A DNA stretch of 64,000 bases from Kineothrix alysoides (lineage in GTDB: Bacteria; Bacillota; Clostridia; Lachnospirales; Lachnospiraceae), in the NCBI RefSeq assembly GCF_000732725.1, contig NZ_JPNB01000002.1, forward strand, positions 1,054,001-1,118,000. The letters are read 5' to 3'. Below, in pieces: positions 16,962-26,517 of this stretch. Position 1 is the stretch's first letter; each line of letters begins with the position of its first letter. Below the pieces are notes generated by a model. The model saw only the letters and a list, made by a program, of their open reading frames with translations. It searched no databases and had not been told where the DNA came from. The position numbers and the translations under genes were made by a program.

Positions 16962-17726
16962 TTATTTTATAGGTTCCTTAGCCGGAAGTCCTGCCTTTCT
17001 GGGAAACTTCGCCGGTGTACTTTTTACTTTCCTTATAATAAGAAGATTTCTATTAATGTCTGAATCAGGCAGTTCGAAATAAACCTGACCCTCTATCTTT
17101 CCGCCAAGCATCGATACTGCCTTCCCTGCCTCTTTTAACTCATCCGTCAATTTTTCTGATTTATAAGAAATAAATAATCCATCTTTTTTCACGAAAGGAA
17201 GGCATAGCTCCGAAAGAGTAGACAGATTGGCCACCGCTCTGGATACACATAAATCATATTTTTCCCGGAGCGTCTTATCCTCATTCAGCTTATCCGGCTT
17301 AGCATAATCCTCAGCACGTCCATGAAGAGTATCAATACCTGAAAGTCCCAGTTTACCTATTACCTCATCTAAAAATTTAACTCGTTTCTGAAGAGAATCT
17401 AACAGAGTAACCTTAATATCAGGAAAAGCGATCTTTAAAGGAATACCAGGAAAACCTGCACCCGTTCCGATATCTATCACTTTACATTTTGCATCGTTCA
17501 AAGAAAAAACCGATTTTCCGTCAAAATTTTCATTCATATAGTCAAAAGCCTTAACAATTGAAAGGCTATCGATAAAATGCTTTTTCATAACCTCATCAAA
17601 ATCTGTAATCGCTGTTAAATTCATAAAAGAATTCCATTCGACTAAAAGCTCATAATACTGCATGAACTGAAATTTCTGTAAGTCGCTCAATTGAATTCCA
17701 AATTCCTTCAAATCATTTTCAAACAT
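16962..17726 (-). CDS. rsmG: 16S rRNA (guanine527-N7)-methyltransferase
   Basis: The 254-residue protein methylates G527 of 16S rRNA using S-adenosylmethionine. The SAM-binding loop VIDIGTGAGFPGIPLKIAFP is near residues 84-102. The early segment WNSFMNLTAITDFDEVMKKHFIDSL is typical of GidB. A lysine/proline-rich tail of about 15 residues follows the domain. It is the last gene of the mnmE-mnmG-rsmG group and lies 22 bp after mnmG. Confidence 0.96.
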   Translation of the reverse strand: MFENDLKEFGIQLSDLQKFQFMQYYELLVEWNSFMNLTAITDFDEVMKKHFIDSLSIVKAFDYMNENFDGKSVFSLNDAKCKVIDIGTGAGFPGIPLKIAFPDIKVTLLDSLQKRVKFLDEVIGKLGLSGIDTLHGRAEDYAKPDKLNEDKTLREKYDLCVSRAVANLSTLSELCLPFVKKDGLFISYKSEKLTDELKEAGKAVSMLGGKIEGQVYFELPDSDINRNLLIIRKVKSTPAKFPRKAGLPAKEPIK

Positions 17727-17748
17727 ATTAAACCTTTCCTTTTTAAAC

Positions 17749-19644
17749 TTAACACTTATTATTTTTATTAAACTGTTCCAAATAAACGAGCAGAACAGAA
17801 ATATCCGCAGGAGAAACCCCGGAAATTCTGGAAGCCTGACCTACCGATACCGGCTTATAAGAAATCAACTTCTGCCGCGCTTCCAAACGAAGACTTTTTA
17901 TATCATTATAATCCAGATCAGAAGGAATCTTCTTCTTTTCCATCTTCTTAAACTGCTCCACCTGCCGCATCTGGCGGGAAATATAACCCTCATATTTGAT
18001 TTCTATCTCCACCTGCTCTATGACATCTGCAGGCAAAAGTTGTCTGTTTACATCGATTTCAGATAAAATCTCATAAGAAAGCTCCGGCCTGCAAATTAAC
18101 TCCGATAAATTCGTTCCGGTTTTTAAAATAGAGCTTCCTTTTAAAGATAAAAACTCCTGAATATTTTTCGAGGCCCCGATAGACGTATTCTTAAGGCGAT
18201 AAACCTCTTTATCTATCATTTCTCTTTTATCGAGGACAGATTTATAAACTTCCTCGGAAACAAGTCCTGCTTTATATCCCTTCTCCCGAAGGCGCAAATC
18301 CGCATTATCCTGACGCAGGATCAACCTATACTCAGCCCTCGAAGTCATCATACGGTAAGGCTCAAAGCTTTCCTTGGTCACTAAATCATCAATCAATACA
18401 CCTACATAAGCTTCTGAACGATCTATCACAAACGGTTCTTTATTCTGAATGGAAAGGGCAGCGTTAATTCCGGCAATCAATCCCTGAGCTGCTGCCTCTT
18501 CATATCCACTGCTTCCATTAAATTGTCCGGCGCTGAAAAGCCCTCTTATATTTTTGAATTCCAAAGTAGGAAATAACTGTCTCGGATTAATACAATCATA
18601 TTCAATTGCATAAGCATTTCTTACTATCTTACAATTTTCCATTCCCGGCACTGTACGATACATGGCAAGCTGCACATCCTCCGGAAGAGAAGAAGACATC
18701 CCTGCCACATACATCTCATTGGTATGAAGCCCTTCCGGCTCAATAAATACCTGGTGCCGTTCCTTATCCGCGAACTTTACTACCTTATCCTCAATAGAGG
18801 GACAATACCTCGGTCCCGTTCCCTCTATAATTCCGGCATAAATAGGAGAGCGATCCAAATTCCCTCGTATAATTTCATGGGTGTTCTCATTCGTATAAGT
18901 CAGCCAACAGGAAGCCTGATCTATCTGTACATCCTCCGGATCGGTGGAAAAAGAAAAAGGAACCACTCTTTCATCACCGAACTGCTCCTCCATTTTTGAA
19001 AAATCCAAGCTTCTTTTATCCATTCTGGCAGGAGTTCCCGTCTTGAACCTTCTCATCTCTATTCCAAGCTTTTTCAAGGAATCCGTCAAATGATTCGCCG
19101 ACTGCAGCCCATTAGGCCCCGTATAAGTAATACTTTCCCCGCAAAGACATCTGGCCTTTAAATAAGTGCCGGTACAAAGGATTACTGCCTTACATTCATA
19201 AATCGTACCGGTAAAAGTTTTTACGCCAACAATATGGTTATCCTCTGTAAGCAGCTCACATACCTCTGCCTGCTTAATCGTCAGATGATCCTGATTTTCC
19301 AACACCTTCCTCATAAGTCTGGAATACTCTGCCTTATCTGCCTGGGCTCTAAGCGAATGAACTGCCGGACCCTTAGAGACGTTGAGCATTTTAGACTGAA
19401 TGAAGGTCTTATCTATATTTTTTCCCATTTCTCCGCCGAGAGCATCTATTTCCCTTACCAGATGTCCCTTGGAGGAGCCTCCTATATTAGGATTGCATGG
19501 CATAAGCGCGATACTGTCTACGCTGACAGTAAAAATAACGGTATTAAGTCCAAGCCTCGCACAAGCCAAAGCAGCCTCACATCCGGCATGTCCGGCTCCG
19601 ACTACACAAACATCCACTTCTTCTTTTATATTAGTTCCAAACAT
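17749..19644 (-). CDS. mnmG: tRNA uridine-34 carboxymethylaminomethyl modification enzyme MnmG
   Basis: The 631-residue FAD protein works with MnmE to modify wobble uridine 34. The dinucleotide-binding motif GAGHAG is at 16-21. The family signature [24 protein letters not shown] lies in the middle, the [24 protein letters not shown] motif follows, and the C-terminal GidA-associated helical domain closes the protein ([21 protein letters not shown]). The length is normal. It sits between mnmE and rsmG. Confidence 0.97.
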   Translation of the reverse strand: MFGTNIKEEVDVCVVGAGHAGCEAALACARLGLNTVIFTVSVDSIALMPCNPNIGGSSKGHLVREIDALGGEMGKNIDKTFIQSKMLNVSKGPAVHSLRAQADKAEYSRLMRKVLENQDHLTIKQAEVCELLTEDNHIVGVKTFTGTIYECKAVILCTGTYLKARCLCGESITYTGPNGLQSANHLTDSLKKLGIEMRRFKTGTPARMDKRSLDFSKMEEQFGDERVVPFSFSTDPEDVQIDQASCWLTYTNENTHEIIRGNLDRSPIYAGIIEGTGPRYCPSIEDKVVKFADKERHQVFIEPEGLHTNEMYVAGMSSSLPEDVQLAMYRTVPGMENCKIVRNAYAIEYDCINPRQLFPTLEFKNIRGLFSAGQFNGSSGYEEAAAQGLIAGINAALSIQNKEPFVIDRSEAYVGVLIDDLVTKESFEPYRMMTSRAEYRLILRQDNADLRLREKGYKAGLVSEEVYKSVLDKREMIDKEVYRLKNTSIGASKNIQEFLSLKGSSILKTGTNLSELICRPELSYEILSEIDVNRQLLPADVIEQVEIEIKYEGYISRQMRQVEQFKKMEKKKIPSDLDYNDIKSLRLEARQKLISYKPVSVGQASRISGVSPADISVLLVYLEQFNKNNKC

Positions 19645-19724
19645 TTTATTTCCTTCTTTCGTTATTCCTATAAAGACAACGAATCAAAATCAAATTAACA
19701 TAACCTTGCTAATTGTCCACAGTA

Positions 19725-21164
19725 TCATTTTCCCATACAAAACTTTGAAAAAATCTCATTTACCAGATCTTCCCCAACTTCCTCCCCTATTATAGTACCT
19801 AAAGAAGAATATGAACTCATCAAATCGATAGAATAAAAATCCTCAGGCATATCATTCTCTAAACTGCTCCTTACCTGAAGCATACTTTCATAAGCATTCA
19901 TAATCGCTTCCTTATGTCTCATATTCGTAATGAATACTTCATCATTAAAAGATATTTCCCCTTGAAAAAACATATCCTTAATAGCTTGCTCCAATAAATC
20001 GATTCCTACATTTTCCTTTGTGGAAGTCTTAATAACCCGTATATGAGAGGCATCCATAGCATTCATTTCATCAGTTAAAATACTTTCTGTGACCACCTCA
20101 TCTAAATCCGTTTTATTCAAAAGAACTATCACTTTTTTACCGGAAATCATACGAATAATATCATAATCACTCTCATCCAAAGGCAGGGAAGCGTCCACTA
20201 CAAAAACGATCAAATCTGCTAAAGAAGCATATTTCCTCGCCCTCTCCACACCAATTTTTTCTACCACATCCTCGGTATATCGGATACCTGCAGTATCTAT
20301 AATATTCAGGCTAATACCATGAAGCCTTATAGATTCCTCTAAAACATCTCTAGTAGTCCCTGCAATATCGGTAACAATCGCCTTCTCCTCGCCAACCAGA
20401 ATATTTAAAAGAGAAGACTTACCTGCGTTAGGCTTTCCTACAATTACTGTACTGATCCCTTCCTTAAGCATCTTACCGTTATCAGAAGAATCAAGCAATT
20501 TTTTTAATCTCGAAATAATATTCTCCGTCTTTTCAGAAAGCTTTTCTCCATAACCCTCCAGACTAATATGCTCCGGGTCATCCAGTGCAGATTCTATAAA
20601 AGCAATTTCATAAATAAGCTCCTGCCGGAGCTTTTGAACTGCTTCAGATACCGAACCCTTTAACTGGCTCACAGAACTTTCTAAAGCGAATTGATTCTTC
20701 GAATGAATGATATCAATAACCGCTTCTGCTCTAGACAAATCTATCCTTCCATTTAAAAAAGCTCTCTTCGTAAATTCCCCCGGTTCTGCAATCCTGGCCC
20801 CATTCTTAACGGCCAGCTCTAAGATACGATTCATCATAAGAACACCGCCATGGCAATTAATCTCAACCGTATCTTCCGTAGTATAGCTGCAGGGAGACTT
20901 CATAACGCTGACCATGACCTCATCTACAACTCTATTTGCGTTAAGACCAACTTCATCCACAACAATTTTTTCTTCACCAAAGTTATCCACAATATATCCA
21001 TAATTTATAGTATGAGAAGTGACTTCACGAAGGATCCTTCTTCCTGATCTCGTTCGAAACATTCTATCTGCAATTTCAATTGCTTCTTCACCGCTAATTC
21101 TGATAATTCCAATTCCGGAATCTGCCATCGCAGTAGCAATGGCTGCAATAGTATCTGTCTTCAT
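19725..21164 (-). CDS. mnmE: tRNA modification GTPase MnmE
   Basis: I place the start at ATG 21164 behind AAGAGG, giving 479 residues beginning MKTDTIAAIATAM, the family's usual N-terminus. An ATG 39 bases earlier has no ribosome-binding site. The N-terminal folate-binding domain is followed by helices and a G domain with GKPNAGKSSLLN, DIAGTTRD, DTAGIR and NKTD. The C-terminus ends in FCMGK, the CxGK motif needed for catalysis. It forms the MnmEG complex with the next gene product. Confidence 0.97.
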   Translation of the reverse strand: MKTDTIAAIATAMADSGIGIIRISGEEAIEIADRMFRTRSGRRILREVTSHTINYGYIVDNFGEEKIVVDEVGLNANRVVDEVMVSVMKSPCSYTTEDTVEINCHGGVLMMNRILELAVKNGARIAEPGEFTKRAFLNGRIDLSRAEAVIDIIHSKNQFALESSVSQLKGSVSEAVQKLRQELIYEIAFIESALDDPEHISLEGYGEKLSEKTENIISRLKKLLDSSDNGKMLKEGISTVIVGKPNAGKSSLLNILVGEEKAIVTDIAGTTRDVLEESIRLHGISLNIIDTAGIRYTEDVVEKIGVERARKYASLADLIVFVVDASLPLDESDYDIIRMISGKKVIVLLNKTDLDEVVTESILTDEMNAMDASHIRVIKTSTKENVGIDLLEQAIKDMFFQGEISFNDEVFITNMRHKEAIMNAYESMLQVRSSLENDMPEDFYSIDLMSSYSSLGTIIGEEVGEDLVNEIFSKFCMGK

Positions 21165-21239
21165 AATAAACCTCTTATTCTGTGAGCATAGCTGCATATT
21201 CATTGGTTCTATAATAAGAGTACTTTCCTAATTATAACA

Positions 21240-21271
21240 AAACCCTTGAATCCATGTAGATTCAAGGGTTT
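21240..21271 (-). terminator. Hairpin between jag and mnmE
   Basis: A perfect 13-bp stem (AAACCCTTGAATC / GATTCAAGGGTTT) has a six-base loop and lies 16 bp after the jag stop. The downstream minus-strand T tract is weak (TTTTGTTAT). It may be a partial terminator or an mRNA-stabilising hairpin. Confidence 0.7.
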
Positions 21272-21287
21272 ATTATATCACACATCT

Positions 21288-21911
21288 TTATTTTTTTAAA
21301 GTAACAACTACGCGGCGGAAAGGTTCTTCTCCTTCACTATGAGTAGTAACGTACTTATCTCCCTGCAAAGCAGAATGTATAATTCTTCTTTCATAAGGAT
21401 TCATAGGTTCAAGTGACAGAGAACGCTTTGTTCTCTTAACCTTATAAGCCATATTTTTCGCAAGATTTTCAAGGGTATCTTTTCTTCTCTGTCTGTAATT
21501 CTCAGTATCTACTTTCACACGGATATAGTTTTCTGCATCCTTATTAATTACCAAAGATACAAGATATTGAAGAGAATCGAGAGTCTGACCTCTCTTTCCG
21601 ATAAGAACTCCCATTTCATCACCGCTCAAATCGATATCCAGCGAGCTGTCCGCTTCATTATATTTCGTATTGACTACCACAGTAAGATTCATTGCTTCGA
21701 AAACATCCGCAAGGAAAATCTTCGCCTTATCATCGATAGAGGATTTCACTCTGGCCTTAATAACTGCAGGCTTCGAGCCAATCCCAAGAAATCCGGAGGA
21801 ACCTTCTTCCACAACTTCATAATCCAATTTATCGCTCGTAACAACAAGTTTTCTACAAGCTTCCGTAATCGCATCATTTACAGTTTTTGCTGAAATCTCA
21901 ATAAATTCCAT
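21288..21911 (-). CDS. jag: RNA-binding protein Jag/KhpB
   Basis: The 207-residue protein has the Jag_N domain at the start (EFIEISAKTVNDAITEAC), then a KH domain with IGKRGQTLDSLQYL, then an R3H domain near the C-terminus. Two ATGs are possible. I choose the second (21911), because GGAGGG is only three bases from the first. KhpB binds RNA and influences cell elongation and division in Firmicutes. The order yidC-jag is conserved; seven bases separate the longer reading and the yidC stop. Confidence 0.94.
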   Translation of the reverse strand: MEFIEISAKTVNDAITEACRKLVVTSDKLDYEVVEEGSSGFLGIGSKPAVIKARVKSSIDDKAKIFLADVFEAMNLTVVVNTKYNEADSSLDIDLSGDEMGVLIGKRGQTLDSLQYLVSLVINKDAENYIRVKVDTENYRQRRKDTLENLAKNMAYKVKRTKRSLSLEPMNPYERRIIHSALQGDKYVTTHSEGEEPFRRVVVTLKK

Positions 21912-21923
21912 GACCATACCCTC

Positions 21924-23234
21924 CTACTTATTATTCTTTTCATTAAATTGTTTTACCATATTAGCCTTGGAAGCAATACTTCCAGGCTTTGCACTCTTGC
22001 TATAATACTCTGTCGATTTCTTTACTGCTTCATCCTTCTCCTGCTGCGTCATTGAGGAAATCTCAGAAGCCTTCTGTTCTGCCTGCTTAGCTGCCACATT
22101 TTTCGTACTCATGTTAGCATAATCATTAATTGACTTTAAATTAATTCCTTTTGATTTCTCCAGTTTCTTATTTCTCTTCTCTACGTTCTTCTTAATAAGT
22201 TCATCCAGATCCATCTTGTCGATATGCTTATTAATCACTATCTGCTGAACACTTCTCACTACCGAACCGGCAATCCAGTAAAGGCCCATACCTGCGGGAA
22301 GAGTATAACAGAAAAATGCTGACATAATAGGCATCATCGTATTCATTGTCTTCATGGAAGAAGCCATCGGATTATCCTTGTTATTGCTTGTATCCGGCTG
22401 AGGCATCAACTTCGTATTAACCCACTGGGTAACTGCCGACAATACAGGAACTGCAAGAGCCGCTACTATCATAAGATAAGTTCCGCTGGCAATTGCTTCT
22501 TTCATAATAAAAGAAGGAGAATTTCCTATATTCAAACCGAGGAAGTTATTATATTTATCCAGAGTCTGAAGAGTATTCGTTACATCCGCAGATAAATTGG
22601 GAAACTTATCCGAAATAGAAAGCCATTCGGAGGTAGAAGCCTTGTTCAGAACATCGATAAAAGTATTCTGCACATAGTCAACAGTGCCGCTGGTAAAAGC
22701 ATCTGACTCAAACTGCTTACTATACATGTTAGATTCTTTAAAAGCTCTTATGAACTCCGTACTTCCCGGGGAAGCAATCAACTTGTCCACCAAGGGGAAA
22801 AATGCTTCCTTAATCTTACCTACATAAGCAGGCATAGAATAAATTACACGGTAGAGTGCAAACAATATAGGCATCTGAATAATGAGCTGAAGACAGCTTC
22901 CTGTAGGAGAAACGCCATATTTCGCATACACAGCCTGCGTCTCCTCATTCATCTTCATAGCATTGTCATTGTCTTTCTTATTCTTGTACTTCGCTTGAAT
23001 CTCCTGAAGTTCAGGGTTCATCTTAGCTGAAAGCTTAGAGAACTTCTGCTGCTTAATAGTGAGAGGCATCATTATAAGATAAATAACAATAGTAAATAAA
23101 ATAATAGCCAAACCAATATTGGGAATACCTATTTTATCCAAACAGAAGAAAATTCCTTCCATTATATATCCGAGAAGCTTAGCGACCGGCCCTATAATAA
23201 AAGTTTGATTCTGGGTTAATATAATACCTGACAA
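21924..23234 (-). CDS. yidC: Membrane protein insertase YidC
   Basis: The 436-residue YidC/Oxa1 protein has five membrane spans. The first is near residues 12-35, the conserved core LAIILFTIVIYLIMMPLTIKQQK follows, and later spans are around 120-140, 245-270 and 305-330. A large extracytoplasmic insert lies between spans, and the C-terminal tail is basic and lysine/glutamine rich. It inserts and folds membrane proteins. There is no lipobox cysteine at the N-terminus. Confidence 0.95.
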   Translation of the reverse strand: MSGIILTQNQTFIIGPVAKLLGYIMEGIFFCLDKIGIPNIGLAIILFTIVIYLIMMPLTIKQQKFSKLSAKMNPELQEIQAKYKNKKDNDNAMKMNEETQAVYAKYGVSPTGSCLQLIIQMPILFALYRVIYSMPAYVGKIKEAFFPLVDKLIASPGSTEFIRAFKESNMYSKQFESDAFTSGTVDYVQNTFIDVLNKASTSEWLSISDKFPNLSADVTNTLQTLDKYNNFLGLNIGNSPSFIMKEAIASGTYLMIVAALAVPVLSAVTQWVNTKLMPQPDTSNNKDNPMASSMKTMNTMMPIMSAFFCYTLPAGMGLYWIAGSVVRSVQQIVINKHIDKMDLDELIKKNVEKRNKKLEKSKGINLKSINDYANMSTKNVAAKQAEQKASEISSMTQQEKDEAVKKSTEYYSKSAKPGSIASKANMVKQFNEKNNK

Positions 23235-23284
23235 TTTTTCTCCTCCTTAATGAAACGTAACATAAATTTTAATTAGTATTTATT

Positions 23285-23506
23285 CTATGGAACCGGATCA
23301 TAGCCTCCCTTAGAAAAAGGATTACACCGTAAAATTCTCCATAACGACAAAAGCCCGCCTTTTAAAGCGCCGTATTTGCTGACCGCTTCCAGACCATACT
23401 CTGAACAAGTAGGAAAATAAGGGCATTTTGTTCTCTTCATAGGAGAAATATATTTTCTATAGAACTTAATCATGTAAATCAATAATTTTTTCATAATAAT
23501 TATCAA
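23285..23506 (-). CDS. yidD: Membrane protein insertion efficiency factor YidD
   Basis: The 73-residue protein shows the complete YidD signature: [20 protein letters not shown], then [16 protein letters not shown] and [15 protein letters not shown]. It aids YidC-dependent insertion. The first Met is at 23506, but a second ATG at 23494 (MKKLLIYM) is an equally likely start, and no clear ribosome-binding site decides. A 192-bp AT-rich gap separates it from rnpA, where many Firmicutes have these genes nearly touching. Confidence 0.93.
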   Translation of the reverse strand: MIIIMKKLLIYMIKFYRKYISPMKRTKCPYFPTCSEYGLEAVSKYGALKGGLLSLWRILRCNPFSKGGYDPVP

Positions 23507-23574
23507 ATCAAACTTTCATACATACATTAAAAACATCCAAATTAATTTAAGATAAAAACAATTTATACGATAAA

Positions 23575-23615
23575 ATTACTATTCAGCTTTCCATACCGCA
23601 AAATCAAAATTGCGT
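23575..23615. repeat. Possible dispersed repeat remnant (ATTACTATTC ... TCAAAATTGCG)
   Basis: ATTACTATTC (23575-23584) followed 29 bp on by TCAAAATTGCGT (23604-23615) echoes a similar pair at 42292-42342. It lies in the otherwise featureless AT-rich yidD-rnpA gap. Confidence 0.35.
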
Positions 23616-23698
23616 CTCTATTCATAATAACCATAATAGTATACTTATAGTAAAATATCTATTATAATAAACTCATAATAATAAATAATAATATACTA

Positions 23699-24064
23699 TT
23701 AATCATTATAAAAATATATCTTTAATATATGATGAAGTTTTCCCAGATGTAATAATGCGCTTTCTATATCGGCATATGAAGCCGAAGCCGCACTGTTTCT
23801 TGCAACGACTACTATATCTAATCCACCATTAAATATATTTTCATGCAGTCTGTAACTTTCTCTCAACAATCTCGTCACTCTGTGGCGCACGACACTGTTT
23901 CCAACTTTTTTACTTACCGATATTCCGATTCTGTTCATATCTCTGTTATTTTCCAACACATACATTACAAGATATTTATTAGCATAGGATCTGCCACTTT
24001 TATAAACAGTTCTGAAATCGTTGTTTTTCTTCAATGATTCTGAAAATCTCATATTTTTCGCCAC
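23699..24064 (-). CDS. rnpA: Ribonuclease P protein component
   Basis: The 121-residue basic protein shows the family pattern: an early SLKKNNDFRTVYKSGRS, a central IGISVSKKVGNSVVRHRVTRLLRESYRL (the RNR-motif region, here RHR), then DIVVVARNSAASASY. It binds RNase P RNA and helps mature tRNA 5' ends. The gene follows rpmH in the conserved origin order. A terminator-like hairpin overlaps the rpmH stop just upstream and probably limits rnpA expression relative to rpmH. Confidence 0.94.
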   Translation of the reverse strand: MAKNMRFSESLKKNNDFRTVYKSGRSYANKYLVMYVLENNRDMNRIGISVSKKVGNSVVRHRVTRLLRESYRLHENIFNGGLDIVVVARNSAASASYADIESALLHLGKLHHILKIYFYND

Positions 24065-24069
24065 AAGAG

Positions 24070-24093
24070 AAAAAAGGCCACAAAACTGCGGCC
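24070..24093 (-). terminator. Terminator/attenuator between rpmH and rnpA
   Basis: On the minus strand GGCCGCA pairs with TGTGGCC across a GTTT loop, followed by TTTTTT. The stem starts in the rpmH stop codon. It should let most transcripts stop after rpmH, matching the need for more L34 than RNase P protein. Confidence 0.78.
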
Positions 24094-24227
24094 TATGCTG
24101 ACAATCTCTTTCTTCCTTTTGCTCTTCTGGCAGCTAATACTTTTCTTCCGCCCGGAGTACTCATTCTGGATCTGAAACCGTGAACTTTCTTTCTCTGTCT
24201 GTTTTTAGGCTGAAATGTCATTTTCAT
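24093..24227 (-). CDS. rpmH: 50S ribosomal protein L34
   Basis: The 44-residue frame runs from ATG 24227, behind a strong AAAGGAGGTG site, to TAG at 24093. It translates to the standard L34: [20 protein letters not shown], then [20 protein letters not shown] and RLSA. It is the first leftward gene from the origin. Confidence 0.98.
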   Translation of the reverse strand: MKMTFQPKNRQRKKVHGFRSRMSTPGGRKVLAARRAKGRKRLSA

Positions 24228-24481
24228 AATTGGTGCACCTCCTTTTTGAAAACCCTCTATAAATTTCTATAATAAGGTAAACGAATAGTTTTTTATTAAT
24301 ATTGTGTTGGAAAAATATCATTACGATTATATAAGATAAAAAAGTTCCCGTCAAGTAAATAACCATAAATTTAATAAATTAAAAATACCCAAAAAAGGCC
24401 GAAAAAATCGTGATTTTAACTAAAACTACATATTGTTATTTCAAAGACAAGCTAACCACTAAATGTAGACCAACAAAAAAG

Positions 24482-24726
24482 TTATTCACATAAAGGCAAA
24501 TTAATTTTTAATTTACATAAATCTATCCACATATTGTGTATAAGATGTGGATAACTCCTTTATAGCATGTGAAAATAAAGTGAATTAAATAAAAAAATCC
24601 TTTAATAATAAACCTTCCCTTATGTTAATAATTATTTTTATAGTTATACACATAGCTTCAGGATATAAAAAATACTATGTTAACTTTCATTTCAAAATCA
24701 CATTTTATTCCCCTAAATTATCCACA
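24482..24726. other. oriC: Origin of replication, upstream DnaA-box cluster
   Basis: The AT-rich region between rpmH and dnaA holds several DnaA boxes. On the plus strand are TTATTCACA (24482), CTATCCACA (24533, one mismatch), TTATACACA (24644) and TTATCCACA (24718). On the minus strand are TTATACACA (24545-24553) and TTATCCACA (24556-24564). Three boxes packed within 32 bp (24533-24564) look like the core cluster. With the second cluster after dnaA this gives a bipartite origin as in Bacillus. These sites probably also autoregulate dnaA. Confidence 0.88.
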
Positions 24727-24838
24727 ATACGTGCATAAATCCGTTCATAAAATTAACCATTTGAAATTTTATATTATTTATATTAAGATATAAATGAGGT
24801 ATTTTCGCTTAAGTGATACCAATAACCGGAGGCATTTC

Positions 24839-26191
24839 ATGGATTCTATTAAAGAGAACTGGGAATTAATTAAACAAACGATAAAAAAAGAATATGATTT
24901 ATCCAATATTTCTTATAATACATGGGTAGCTAATCTCAATTTTTACAGCGTGGAAAAAGATGTGGTCACTATTTTAATCCCGTCCGACCAAGCTCATGCG
25001 CTCAGTTACATAACGAACAAATATAAGAGTTATTTTCAGGTGACTATCACGGAGATGATGGACCATGAATATGACATATCTTTTATATTGGAAAAAGATG
25101 TGGATGAGAATGATAATTCCATGGCTTTGAAGCCTCAATACAATATCAATTATGAGAAAGCCAACCTGAACCCGAAGTACAGATTCGATACCTTCGTAGT
25201 AGGAAGCAATAATAAATTTGCTCATTCTGCTTCCCTCGCAGTCGCTGAATCTCCCGGGGAAGCTTACAATCCCCTTTATTTATACGGAGGAGCGGGACTG
25301 GGCAAGACTCACCTCATGCACTCCATCGGACATTTTGTCTTAAATCAGAATCCGAACATGAAGGTGCTCTACGTTACCTCAGAACAATTTACCAATGAAG
25401 TAATTGAATCTATAAGAAGCGGTAACGCTGCGGCTATGACGAAGTTAAGGGAAAAATATAGGACGGTAGATGTGTTACTCATCGATGACGTACAGTTTAT
25501 TATAGGTAAGGAAAGCACGCAGGAGGAATTCTTCCATACCTTTAATGTACTCCACTCTTCCGGAAAGCAGATTATTCTCTCCTCAGATAAGCCTCCCAAG
25601 GAAATGGAAACTTTGGAAGAAAGGTTCCGTTCCAGATTCGAATGGGGACTTATCTCGGATATACAGCCTCCTGATTACGAAACCCGAATGGCTATCCTTA
25701 AGAAAAATGCGGAAAGCTACAGCAAAGAAGTGGATAATGAAATTTTCAAATATATCGCTACCAATATTAAATCAAATATAAGAGAATTAGAAGGCGCTTT
25801 TAACAAAATCATAGCCTTTTCCAAATTAAATAATGTAGATATAACTCTTGATATCGCAGAGGAAGCGCTAAAGGATATTATTTATCCTGATAAACCGAAA
25901 GAAATAAGCCCTTCCTTCATTATTAATGTAGTTTCGGAGCAGTTTGGAGTAAATCCGGAAGATATTACTTCCAAAAAACGTAACTCTGAGTTCGTGGAAC
26001 CAAGGCAGGTCGTTATGTACCTTTGCCGCAGCATGACAGATACTTCTTATCAAAATATAGGTAAGATTCTTGGTAAAAAGGATCATACCACCATTATCCA
26101 CGGTGTAAATAAAATTACAGAAGAACTTAAGAACAATGAAGAACTTAAAAATAAAATAGAAATCATCAGAAAAAAAATTAATCCATCTTAG
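24839..26191 (+). CDS. dnaA: Chromosomal replication initiator DnaA
   Basis: I place the start at ATG 24839 behind GGAGG, giving 450 residues; an upstream in-frame ATG lacks a ribosome-binding site. Domain I (WELIKQTIKKEYD onward) is followed by a linker, then the AAA+ domain with Walker A GGAGLGKTHLMHS and Walker B VLLIDDVQFI. The C-terminal domain IV carries the DnaA-box-binding signature GKKDHTTIIHGVNKI. It opens the origin and loads the helicase. Confidence 0.98.
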   Translation: MDSIKENWELIKQTIKKEYDLSNISYNTWVANLNFYSVEKDVVTILIPSDQAHALSYITNKYKSYFQVTITEMMDHEYDISFILEKDVDENDNSMALKPQYNINYEKANLNPKYRFDTFVVGSNNKFAHSASLAVAESPGEAYNPLYLYGGAGLGKTHLMHSIGHFVLNQNPNMKVLYVTSEQFTNEVIESIRSGNAAAMTKLREKYRTVDVLLIDDVQFIIGKESTQEEFFHTFNVLHSSGKQIILSSDKPPKEMETLEERFRSRFEWGLISDIQPPDYETRMAILKKNAESYSKEVDNEIFKYIATNIKSNIRELEGAFNKIIAFSKLNNVDITLDIAEEALKDIIYPDKPKEISPSFIINVVSEQFGVNPEDITSKKRNSEFVEPRQVVMYLCRSMTDTSYQNIGKILGKKDHTTIIHGVNKITEELKNNEELKNKIEIIRKKINPS

Positions 26192-26313
26192 ATTTCATAA
26201 TAGCTTTCCACAATTTAATGTTTATTATTATGTGGTTAGACTGTTGATATTTTCATAAGTCTTCAATTTTATTAAAAATAATCAAGCTTGATTTAAGGTC
26301 TTATGAAAAGGGA

Positions 26314-26516
26314 TGTGAATAATTCACATGTTATCCAAAAGTTATATTTAGTTTTTCACACATATTATGATTTCTTTTTTCACTGAAAAATAGTATAATA
26401 GATAAGGTTATACACATATCAACAACTATTACTAATTATATTATTAAATTCATTATATATTAACCGGTTTTCGGCAAATCAAATTTTTCATCTTTTCAGG
26501 AAGGGAGTTATACACA
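26314..26516. other. Origin of replication, downstream DnaA boxes and probable unwinding region
   Basis: Between dnaA and dnaN are TTATTCACA on the minus strand (26314-26322), a one-mismatch TTATCCAAA (26331), TTATACACA (26408-26416) and TTATACACA (26508-26516) right before the dnaN start. Nine bases after the 26408 box begins CTATTACTAATTATATTATT (26425 on), a run of trinucleotides resembling the dnaA-trio that guides strand opening in Bacillus. AT-rich sequence follows to about 26470. Confidence 0.78.
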
Positions 26517-26517
26517 A

